Shown here: piece by piece, positions 1 to 4,897 of the stretch
Position numbering within the stretch: position 1 is the stretch's first letter
Layout of the letters: the number at the start of each line of letters is the position of its first letter
DNA from: Alphaproteobacteria bacterium
GTDB taxonomy: Bacteria > Pseudomonadota > Alphaproteobacteria > RF32 > CAG-239
Length of the DNA: 6,023 bases
NCBI GenBank assembly: GCA_024408895.1
Contig: JAKSUO010000075.1
Coordinates: 1-6,023, forward strand
Direction of reading: 5' to 3'
Notes under the pieces: generated by a model
Database searches by the model: none
Told to the model about the DNA's origin: nothing
The model's input: the letters and a program-made list of their open reading frames with translations, nothing else
Program-made: the position numbers and the translations under genes

Positions 1-70
1 CACATATACAAAAGGCGAGGTGAATAACAATAATGGTTCAACAGAAACAAAATCCAAAGAGCAAAAATAA
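1..70 (+). CDS. C-terminal tail of an upstream gene (5' end outside window)
   Basis: A frame beginning at base 2 is open from the window edge to a TAA at 68-70. It would encode a hydrophilic, probably disordered tail of about 22 residues rich in Asn, Lys, Glu, Thr and Ser. A convincing rho-independent terminator follows 30 bases later on the same strand, which is what is expected at the end of a gene or operon. No family can be named from so short a tail. The alternative is that 1-70 is non-coding; a GTG at 20 or the ATG at 33 could also be proposed as starts, but neither gives a plausible gene. Confidence 0.4.
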   Translation, partial: TYTKGEVNNNNGSTETKSKEQK

Positions 71-99
71 AACTGTGTGTTTTTTAATATTGTGCTTTC

Positions 100-144
100 A
101 AATCTCTGATGTTTGCTTATACTTAAAACATCGGGGATTTTTTT
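100..144 (+). terminator. Rho-independent terminator after the upstream gene
   Basis: Bases 100-114 pair with 126-140 as a continuous 15-bp stem (two G·U pairs if read as plus-strand RNA), with an 11-base loop and a run of seven T at 138-144. The two G·U pairs would be A·C mismatches on the other strand, which assigns it to the plus strand. It separates the upstream gene from the folate/thymidylate operon. Confidence 0.85.
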
Positions 145-149
145 ATAAT
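122..149 (+). promoter_or_regulatory. Candidate promoter for the DHFR-thyA operon
   Basis: A perfect TATAAT lies at 144-149, starting on the last T of the terminator's T-run. It would put the transcription start near 156 and give a leader of only about 13 bases. The -35 is poor: CTTAAA at 122-127 (16-base spacer) or TTAAAA at 123-128 (15-base spacer). The -10 is convincing only because it sits between a terminator and a new operon. Confidence 0.4.
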
Positions 150-168
150 TTTCTGAAAAGGGACGCAG

Positions 169-741
169 ATGACTATAGTGGCAATTTGGTGTCGTCATGA
201 GGGCGACGATATTATCGGAATTGGGCCAAATATTCCGTGGCAAATAAAATCGGATACCAAGCGTTTTCGTAATCTGACACTCGGAAAAACATTGGTTGTT
301 GGGCAAAAAACGTATGAAAGTTTTCCCGGCCGAACGTTGCCAAACCGAAAGTTTGTGGTATTGACTTTTGATAAAGAATATCAGGTTTCCGATACTGAAA
401 ATCATTGTATTGCAACAGATATTCGCCAACTTAAAGATTATCCGGAAGACTTATATGTTTCCGGCGGTGCAACAATTTATGAGTTGTTTTTCTCAATGCC
501 GGATATGCGTCCTGATATTGTGGTGGATTGCCTTTATCACGGTGATATAAATCCAAAACTTGAAGGAAAACCGATTTCCGTGCATAAAAGCGTGGAAATT
601 ATGCGCGAAAATTATATGCAATTACCGAATGAGTATGAACTGGACAATATCACCACAACGGTTTGGCTGAAAAAAGGTGATTTTGTGGAACAATCATTGA
701 TTAAAAAAATTCTGGATTATTTGGAAACGGAAGGAAAATAA
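169..741 (+). CDS. folA: Dihydrofolate reductase (divergent, 190 aa)
   Basis: Reduces dihydrofolate to tetrahydrofolate with NADPH in the cytoplasm, here presumably recycling the dihydrofolate made by ThyA next door. The N-terminal half follows the DHFR pattern: I16-G17, I22-P23-W24, the active-site acid at D29 (E. coli D27 position), NADPH-binding G45-Q46-K47-T48, and a Pro-Asn-Arg at 58-60 matching the substrate-binding arginine. The glycine pair G99-G100 followed by I103-Y104 matches the second cofactor loop. After residue about 110 it diverges strongly from the E. coli enzyme, lacks an obvious match to the usual Glu-Gly-Asp-Thr segment, and ends with a charged tail, so it is about 30 residues longer than E. 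coli FolA. The ATG at 169 has AAGGGA five bases upstream. The gap to thyA is one base. The family is secure; which DHFR subtype it belongs to is not. Confidence 0.88.
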   Translation: MTIVAIWCRHEGDDIIGIGPNIPWQIKSDTKRFRNLTLGKTLVVGQKTYESFPGRTLPNRKFVVLTFDKEYQVSDTENHCIATDIRQLKDYPEDLYVSGGATIYELFFSMPDMRPDIVVDCLYHGDINPKLEGKPISVHKSVEIMRENYMQLPNEYELDNITTTVWLKKGDFVEQSLIKKILDYLETEGK

Positions 742-742
742 A

Positions 743-1528
743 ATGCAACAGTACTTAGATTTGTTACAAGAGATTAGGGACCAGGGTGTTGATAAAATGG
801 ATCGTACCGGCACAGGTACGCGTTCGGTTTTCGGCCGTCAGATGCGCTTTGATTTGAGTAAAGGGTTTCCGTTGGTAACAACAAAAAAAGTTCATTTGAA
901 AAGTATTATTTATGAGCTGTTGTGGTTTTTAAAGGGTGATACAAACGTTAAATATTTGCAAGAAAACGGTGTGCGTATTTGGAACGAATGGGCCGATGAA
1001 AACGGTGAACTAGGTCCTGTTTACGGCTCGCAATGGCGCAACTGGAACGGAGAAGGTATTGACCAAATTGCACAAGTTGTTGAAACTTTAAAAAAGAATC
1101 CTAACGACCGCCGGATGATTGTTTCGGCATGGAATGTCGGTAAAATTGCCGAAATGCACTTACCTCCTTGCCATATGATGTTTCAGTTTTATGTGGCCGA
1201 CAACAAGTTGAGCTGTATGCTTTATCAACGTAGTTGCGATATGTTTTTGGGAGTTCCGTTTAATATTGCCTCGTATGCCTTACTGACAATGATGATGGCT
1301 CAGGTTTGTGGCTATGAACCGGGTGAATTTGTTCATACACTCGGTGATACGCACATTTATCATAATCATTTTGCACAGGTTAAGGAACAGCTTTCACACA
1401 CGCCTTATCCGCTGCCTCAAATGAAAATTAATCCGAATATAAAAGATATTAATGATTTTAAATTTGAAGATTTTGAATTGGTTAATTATCAAAGTTATGA
1501 TACCATACGTGCGCAAGTTGCCGTATAA
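743..1528 (+). CDS. thyA: Thymidylate synthase
   Basis: Converts dUMP to dTMP with methylenetetrahydrofolate as methyl donor and reductant, releasing dihydrofolate. The protein has 261 residues against 264 in E. coli and is collinear with it. Visible landmarks are R21 near the N-terminus, the R123-R124 pair that contacts phosphate across the dimer, the catalytic nucleophile C143 in a Pro-Pro-Cys-His context, Q162-R163-S164-C165-D166 (phosphate and base binding), N174, the H204-x-Y206 sugar-binding pair, and a C-terminus ending Ala-Val-Ala-Val, close to the mobile Ala-Pro-Val-Ala-Ile tail of E. coli. No key residue appears missing. AAGGA at 731-735 lies seven bases before the ATG, inside the end of the DHFR gene, so the two are probably cotranscribed and translationally coupled. 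A ThyA makes a separate flavin-dependent ThyX unnecessary, although none could be seen outside the window. Confidence 0.98.
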   Translation: MQQYLDLLQEIRDQGVDKMDRTGTGTRSVFGRQMRFDLSKGFPLVTTKKVHLKSIIYELLWFLKGDTNVKYLQENGVRIWNEWADENGELGPVYGSQWRNWNGEGIDQIAQVVETLKKNPNDRRMIVSAWNVGKIAEMHLPPCHMMFQFYVADNKLSCMLYQRSCDMFLGVPFNIASYALLTMMMAQVCGYEPGEFVHTLGDTHIYHNHFAQVKEQLSHTPYPLPQMKINPNIKDINDFKFEDFELVNYQSYDTIRAQVAV

Positions 1529-1539
1529 TAATTTTGTTT

Positions 1540-1578
1540 AAAAAACAAAAAAGGTCCAGCTTCACAGCTAAACCTTTT
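1540..1578 (-). terminator. Minus-strand rho-independent terminator of the candidate small RNA
   Basis: Bases 1578-1566 pair with 1561-1549 over 13 positions around the loop GUGA (1565-1562). Two of the pairs are U·G, possible only in minus-strand RNA. The stem is followed on the minus strand by six U (part of them in the stem), one G and six more U (1552-1540). Read on the plus strand the same hairpin has a two-base C/A mismatch and only four T afterwards, so it would be at best a weak terminator for thyA. Confidence 0.7.
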
Positions 1579-1583
1579 CGGAT

Positions 1584-1615
1584 GGATAGAAATAAGCTAT
1601 GGTAAATTTCTATCC
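1584..1615. repeat. Perfect 10-bp inverted repeat (hairpin)
   Basis: GGATAGAAAT at 1584-1593 is exactly complementary to ATTTCTATCC at 1606-1615, with a 12-base loop. It lies five bases from the terminator hairpin and is probably the last internal stem of the candidate minus-strand RNA. Confidence 0.75.
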
Positions 1616-1634
1616 TCTAAATTCATATTCAAAT

Positions 1635-1661
1635 GATTATATACCTTCACAGGTATTAATC
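1635..1661 (-). repeat. 11-bp hairpin with GUGA tetraloop
   Basis: On the minus strand GATTA-ATACCT (1661-1651) pairs with AGGTAT-TAATC (1646-1641 and 1639-1635) with a single bulged A at 1640 and the loop GUGA (1650-1647). It shares its tetraloop with the terminator hairpin, which supports the minus strand as the transcribed one. Confidence 0.65.
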
Positions 1662-1679
1662 TGTAAGTGATAAATAGTT

Positions 1680-1743
1680 CAATTGTTTACTGTGTATTAG
1701 TGCATTAATAGTTTAATTGTTATTGCACTAACAGAACAAATTG
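1680..1743. repeat. Long imperfect hairpin with TTAGTGCA/TGCACTAA core
   Basis: TTAGTGCA (1697-1704) pairs with TGCACTAA (1724-1731). The stem continues outward through CTG/CAG, TTGTT/AACAA and CAA/TTG, with bulges of four, two and one bases, giving about 19 pairs around a 19-base loop. It would be the 5' domain of the candidate minus-strand RNA. A related TAATGCAC occurs again at 1839-1846, so protein-binding sites are an alternative reading. Confidence 0.6.
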
Positions 1744-1780
1744 CTCGGACAATAAAAGTTAATAATTAATTTGTGGCTAC

Positions 1781-1821
1781 CGAATACCTCATATAATATG
1801 TTTTGTCAAGTATTTTCTTAA
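1781..1821 (-). promoter_or_regulatory. Candidate promoter for the minus-strand small RNA
   Basis: Two overlapping options exist. A perfect TTGACA (1809-1804) is followed after 17 bases by the weak -10 TATTCG (1786-1781), giving a start near 1774. Alternatively TTAAGA (1821-1816) is followed after 17 bases by the good -10 TATTAT (1798-1793), giving a start near 1786. Either feeds directly into the hairpin-rich segment. Confidence 0.4.
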
Positions 1822-1835
1822 ATGTAAAAAAATAC
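1810..1835. repeat. 7-bp inverted repeat near the minus-strand promoter
   Basis: GTATTTT at 1810-1816 is complementary to AAAATAC at 1829-1835 with a 12-base loop. It lies immediately upstream of, and partly overlaps, the candidate minus-strand -35 elements. It could be an operator or merely AT-rich symmetry. Confidence 0.35.
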
Positions 1836-1849
1836 CACTAATGCACAAG

Positions 1850-1880
1850 AAAAGGCGCAGAGCTGGAACTTTCCTTTTTT
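1850..1880 (+). terminator. Plus-strand terminator-like hairpin upstream of cpoB
   Basis: AAAAGG (1850-1855) pairs with CCTTTT (1873-1878), with an inner AGAG/CTTT stem and a three-base bulge, followed by T at 1879-1880 (six T in a row in total). CACAAG (1844-1849) and CTTGTG (1884-1889) can extend the structure. It may stop read-through from the thyA operon before the cpoB promoter. It shares blocks of sequence with the minus-strand terminator at 1540-1578. Confidence 0.4.
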
Positions 1881-1884
1881 ATGC

Positions 1885-1913
1885 TTGTGTTTCGGCAAAA
1901 AAAAATCTATAAA
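1885..1913 (+). promoter_or_regulatory. Candidate promoter for the cpoB-tilS-HAD-HIT-kdsB unit
   Basis: TTGTGT (1885-1890) and TATAAA (1908-1913) are separated by 17 bases, which predicts a start near 1920 and a leader of just under 30 bases. The elements match the sigma-70 consensus at three to four and five of six positions. It lies just after a terminator-like hairpin and just before the ribosome binding site of cpoB. Confidence 0.5.
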
Positions 1914-1936
1914 TATATGTGCAAAATGTTTGTAAT

Positions 1937-1950
1937 GGGGATGTAAAATG
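1937..1950 (+). promoter_or_regulatory. cpoB ribosome binding site, with an overlapping ATG-TAA
   Basis: GGGGA at 1937-1941 is six bases from the ATG at 1948 and sets that start. An out-of-frame ATG at 1941-1943 is followed at once by TAA, a minimal start-stop, but it overlaps the Shine-Dalgarno itself and is probably not used. Confidence 0.55.
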
Positions 1951-2859
1951 AAGAAAAATTTTTATTTGGTTGCGGTTATCGGACTTTGCTTTAGTGAATT
2001 GGCAGTTGCTGCTGATTGGCAATCTGAAATTGCCAAACTGCGTGAAGATGTTGTTGTGTTGCAAAGACAGGTTTATCGTGGAATTGAAAGCGAAGATAAA
2101 GCTGTTTCTTCGCAAAATACCGAAACGCAGGTCAAAATCGGTGAGTATGGCGAAGAAATCAGAAAAATAAACGGGCGAATAGATGAATTGGAACATGCCG
2201 TTAAAGAAAATAACGATAAAATTGATAAATTTAATCGTGATATGGAAATCAGAATGAAAATTCTGGAAGGTCGCCAAGTTCCCGCAAGTTTGAGCGCACC
2301 GGCACCGAAACTGCCGACAACCTATTCCGCACCTGTGGCAAAAGAGGCGGCTGCCGCTGTGGTCGGCGATAAAATTCAAGGAGATGATTTGGCTCCTATC
2401 GGTGGCACGGAAGAAAACAGTGAACCTCAGGCATTAGTGCCGGCAACAAGTGAACCGGAAGCGGTGAACGTTAACAATCCGGATGACTTGTATAATAATG
2501 CTATTCAAGCATATAATCGCGGTTTTTATGACGAGGCGGAATTAGGTTTTGAAGAAGTTCTTAAGCAATTCCCTTCGCATGCACTGGCCGGAAATTCTCA
2601 GTATTGGTTGGGCGAAATTTACACAAAACAGAACAAAATGTCGCAGGCCCAAGCCGCATTCAAAAAAGGCTATGATAATTATAAAAACGGCAATAAAGCT
2701 GCCGATAGCTTGTATAGATTGGGAATCACGCTTGAAAGTACCGGAGAAAAACAAAAGGCTTGTGTTGTCTTTTTAAGTTTTGGAGATGAATTTCCCAAAG
2801 CCAATGCTGATTTAAAAACAAAAGTTCAAAACAAAATTCAATCGCTTGGATGTAAATAG
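1948..2859 (+). CDS. cpoB: Cell division coordinator CpoB / Tol-Pal-associated YbgF
   Basis: A periplasmic protein that in E. coli links Tol-Pal outer-membrane constriction to peptidoglycan synthesis during division. Residues 1-21 form a Sec signal peptide (Lys-Lys start, hydrophobic core, Ala-Val-Ala cleavage before A22). Residues about 24-110 are charged heptad-like sequence with the family's Asn-Gly-Arg-Ile-Asp-Glu-Leu-Glu stretch near 75-82, matching the trimerising coiled coil. Residues about 111-175 are a Pro/Ala-rich linker. From about 179 to 290 come three TPR-like repeats, beginning Asp-Asp-Leu-Tyr, with Gln-Tyr-Trp-Leu-Gly-Glu near 218-223. The end Leu-Gly-Cys-Lys resembles the usual family terminus. 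At 303 residues it is of normal size. Its stop codon overlaps the tilS start by one base, as in many Alphaproteobacteria, but tolB and pal are not upstream. The signal peptide is not a lipobox because the residue before C14 is Leu. Confidence 0.93.
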   Translation: MKKNFYLVAVIGLCFSELAVAADWQSEIAKLREDVVVLQRQVYRGIESEDKAVSSQNTETQVKIGEYGEEIRKINGRIDELEHAVKENNDKIDKFNRDMEIRMKILEGRQVPASLSAPAPKLPTTYSAPVAKEAAAAVVGDKIQGDDLAPIGGTEENSEPQALVPATSEPEAVNVNNPDDLYNNAIQAYNRGFYDEAELGFEEVLKQFPSHALAGNSQYWLGEIYTKQNKMSQAQAAFKKGYDNYKNGNKAADSLYRLGITLESTGEKQKACVVFLSFGDEFPKANADLKTKVQNKIQSLGCK

Positions 2860-3920
2860 TGGAAGATTTTTTATTTAGGCATCATATCAAGGATAGTGTA
2901 ATTGCCGTAGGTGTTTCCGGTGGTGCCGATTCATTGGCGGTAGCATTAATGGCGGCACAAAGTTTGGCGGTGTACGGCAAAAAAATCGTGGCACTAACCG
3001 TTGACCATGGATTGCGTCCGACATCGGCAAACGAAGCCGCGTATGTTGCCGAAATTATGCGGCGAAACAATATAGAACATCATATTTTGGTGTGGGAAGG
3101 CGATAAACCCAAAAGCGGAATTGAGGAGGCGGCGCGTATTGCTCGCTATGAGTTGCTGCACAAATGGTGTGCGGAACATGGTGTTTCATCATTGATGGTT
3201 GCGCACCATATCTTAGATCAGGCAGAAACATTTTTAATGCGTTTGCAACGTGGAAGCGGGCTTAAAGGTTTGTGCTGTATGCGTGAAATATCTGTTTGGC
3301 GGGGGCTAAATATTCTCAGACCGTTGTTGCATACGAATCCGCAAGTTATGGAAAATTATTTACGGCAACGTCATATTGAATGGGTGCACGACGAATCTAA
3401 CGATGATATCCAATTTTTGCGCAGCAGAATCCGTAATTTTTGGCCGGAATTTGTGGCACAAACTGGGGTTGACGCCGAAAAATTGGATGGCGCGATTCAG
3501 CGCTTGCAAAGTTCCGAAGATTATATTGAAGCGCAGATAAATGACATTATACAACGGCAAGTGACAAATGATGCTGATGTTGTTTTCAGCTTTAAGCATA
3601 CGGATTATTTGCAGTGGCACGCAGAAGTTAAGTTTAGGGTTATCGCATCATTGTGTCGGCGCGAATATATTCCGCGCTCTGATAGTGTTATCGGTGTGGT
3701 TGAACGGCTGAACCATTTGCCGTTTAACGGTGTTACATTAGGTGATAAGGAAATTTTTACGGCTTACAATAGAGTGTGGATTGTGCCGCAACTTGATGCA
3801 AAACACAAATCAACAAGTCAGGATTGGAAAAATTTTACGGAGCTTTATCCAATATATAAAGGGCGCAAAATTCCGCATAAAGCGCGGTTGGCCGTTCTAA
3901 AAAAAGGAGAAATGTTTTGA
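2859..3920 (+). CDS. tilS: tRNA(Ile)-lysidine synthase
   Basis: Attaches lysine to C34 of the CAU-anticodon tRNA-Ile using ATP, so that it reads AUA; normally essential. The N-terminal PP-loop domain is clear: S20-G21-G22-A23-D24-S25, V48-D49-H50-G51-L52-R53, the Ala-Arg-x-Ala-Arg-Tyr-Glu-Leu-Leu helix at 91-100, H116-H117 with D120-Q121-A122-E123-T124 and R131-G132-S133-G134, then D178-E179-S180-N181 and R188-x-R190-I191-R192. Position 119, where most TilS proteins I know have the first Asp of a Asp-Asp pair, is Leu. At 353 residues it is shorter than E. coli TilS (432), so the C-terminal domain seems reduced or absent. The start is GTG at 2859, overlapping the cpoB TAG by one base. A TAA three bases earlier in frame rules out a longer form, and the distance from the start to the PP-loop matches E. 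coli. Only a weak GGA (2848-2850) precedes it, so translation probably depends on coupling to cpoB. Confidence 0.95.
   Translation: MEDFLFRHHIKDSVIAVGVSGGADSLAVALMAAQSLAVYGKKIVALTVDHGLRPTSANEAAYVAEIMRRNNIEHHILVWEGDKPKSGIEEAARIARYELLHKWCAEHGVSSLMVAHHILDQAETFLMRLQRGSGLKGLCCMREISVWRGLNILRPLLHTNPQVMENYLRQRHIEWVHDESNDDIQFLRSRIRNFWPEFVAQTGVDAEKLDGAIQRLQSSEDYIEAQINDIIQRQVTNDADVVFSFKHTDYLQWHAEVKFRVIASLCRREYIPRSDSVIGVVERLNHLPFNGVTLGDKEIFTAYNRVWIVPQLDAKHKSTSQDWKNFTELYPIYKGRKIPHKARLAVLKKGEMF
3903..3919 (+). promoter_or_regulatory. Ribosome binding site fixing the TTG start of the HAD gene
   Basis: AGGAG at 3905-3909 lies seven bases before TTG 3917-3919. The ATG at 3912-3914 is in the tilS frame (its Met352) and only two bases from AGGAG, so it is not a competing start. 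The TTGA overlap joins the tilS stop to this start. Confidence 0.7.
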
Positions 3921-4897
3921 TTTATAATAGTCTTAACGATATTGCTGAGCTGTTTGATGTCTTTTTGTTTGATGCATACGGAGTGTTTTGGGAAGGAAAC
4001 TTTTTTTATAAGGGAAGTCTTGAGGCAATGGAAAGGCTTGTTAAAGCCGGTAAAACTGTTGTGGTGATATCAAATACAAGTAAGCTTGGTTCGGATATTC
4101 GGCAGAGCTATGCCAAGCGCGGGATGTTTGAGAATAAAGAATACAACTATATGATTACTTCGGGTGATTTGTTGCGCTCACATTTGATTGTCGGTGATTT
4201 GTCTTTCAAATCTTGTCCCAATCCACTGAAATACTATGTTGTCGGCATACCGCATTATAAAGCATTTGCCAATACAAAATATCAACAGGTTGAAACGCCG
4301 GAAGAGGCTGATTTTGTTTATTGCGGCGTGCCTCTTATGTTTCCTAAAGATGTGGCAGAATATCCACAATATGCTGATTTATATTGGCCGTTTCATCAAA
4401 ACGAGGACGGAAAAATTGATTTATGGGATACATTGACCGAAAAACCGTTTGAAAAAATTGTAAATAAGTTGGTTGAACTTAATTTGCCGGTGCTGAATGC
4501 AAATCCGGATTTTACGGCAAGGGAAGGGCATCCGTTGGTGCCGAATTCCGAATCCGTTTTTGTGGTACGCAACGGTACAATCGCCGAAATGTTTCGTCAG
4601 CGCGGTGCGGAAGTTTATGAGCTCGGTAAACCGCACGCAAATATCTATGACTATACATTTAAAATGTTGGAAAAAGATGGAATTCACATTAATAAAAAGC
4701 GTACCTGTATGATTGGGGATACGGTGCGTACTGATGTTAAAGGGGCAATAGAAGCAAAAGTTACACCGGTGCTGTGCGTTAAAACCGGCGTAACGGCAGA
4801 AAATATTGCTAATGGGGCAAGTTTAGAAAGTCTTTGCAATTCCGAAAAAATTGATATACAACAAATTATACAAATTAATGGTGTGGGAGGCTTGTAA
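3917..4897 (+). CDS. HAD-superfamily class IIA (NagD-like) hydrolase
   Basis: A cytoplasmic HAD-fold protein of 326 residues, probably a phosphatase-type enzyme of unknown substrate. Motif I is F18-D19-A20-Y21-G22-V23, with nucleophile D19; motif II is S52-N53-T54; a NagD-type cap follows with N196-P197-D198 and R202-E203-G204; motif III is K238 in Gly-Lys-Pro-His; motif IV is G267-D268 with D273. The layout resembles the HAD-IIA family described as TIGR01459 and common in Alphaproteobacteria; that subfamily label is my judgement. The usual general acid two residues after the nucleophile is replaced by Tyr (Y21), as in haloacid dehalogenase-type Asp-Ala-Tyr-Gly motifs, so simple phosphomonoesterase activity should not be assumed. 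It begins with TTG, overlaps tilS by four bases, and ends exactly where the HIT gene begins. Alternatives are a phosphatase using another acid or a substrate-binding, non-catalytic member. Confidence 0.85.
   Translation: MIYNSLNDIAELFDVFLFDAYGVFWEGNFFYKGSLEAMERLVKAGKTVVVISNTSKLGSDIRQSYAKRGMFENKEYNYMITSGDLLRSHLIVGDLSFKSCPNPLKYYVVGIPHYKAFANTKYQQVETPEEADFVYCGVPLMFPKDVAEYPQYADLYWPFHQNEDGKIDLWDTLTEKPFEKIVNKLVELNLPVLNANPDFTAREGHPLVPNSESVFVVRNGTIAEMFRQRGAEVYELGKPHANIYDYTFKMLEKDGIHINKKRTCMIGDTVRTDVKGAIEAKVTPVLCVKTGVTAENIANGASLESLCNSEKIDIQQIIQINGVGGL

Larger units (their letters stand above)
1540..1775 (-). ncRNA. Candidate structured small RNA, family not recognised
   Basis: This part of the 419-base gap has no convincing reading frame on either strand. 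Read on the minus strand it carries, in order, a long imperfect hairpin (1743-1680), an 11-bp hairpin with one bulge and a GUGA loop (1661-1635), a perfect 10-bp hairpin with a 12-base loop (1615-1584), and a terminator hairpin with a GUGA loop and a U-rich tail (1578-1540). GUGA is a stable GNRA tetraloop only on this strand, and the terminator stem is continuous only on this strand because two G·U pairs become C·A mismatches on the other. Minus-strand promoter elements lie at 1781-1821. The 3' end stops about a dozen bases short of the convergent thyA stop codon. I do not see tmRNA, RNase P, SRP or obvious 6S signatures. The 5' end is uncertain (about 1774 to 1787). Confidence 0.45.

Noticed and set aside
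33..200. Plus-strand frame from ATG 33 with an AGGTGA upstream
   Set aside because: It reads straight through the strong terminator at 100-144 and overlaps the DHFR start, and its protein looks random.
1532..1550. TTTTGTTT/AAACAAAA inverted repeat as the thyA terminator
   Set aside because: The stem has almost no G or C and a three-base loop, so it would be unstable, and its right arm is better explained as the U-tract of the minus-strand terminator.
1529..1947. A folate or thymidylate riboswitch, CRISPR array or tRNA in the intergenic region
   Set aside because: No regularly spaced repeats, no cloverleaf and no known riboswitch core were seen, and the region lies downstream of thyA, not upstream of the operon.
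1948..2010. CpoB as a lipoprotein via Cys14
   Set aside because: The residue before the cysteine is Leu, which does not fit a lipobox, whereas Ala-Val-Ala at 19-21 is a good signal peptidase I site.
1879..2379. 166-codon minus-strand frame opposite cpoB
   Set aside because: It is antisense to a well-supported gene, is rich in Phe, Ile and Cys as expected for a shadow frame, and shows no recognisable motif.
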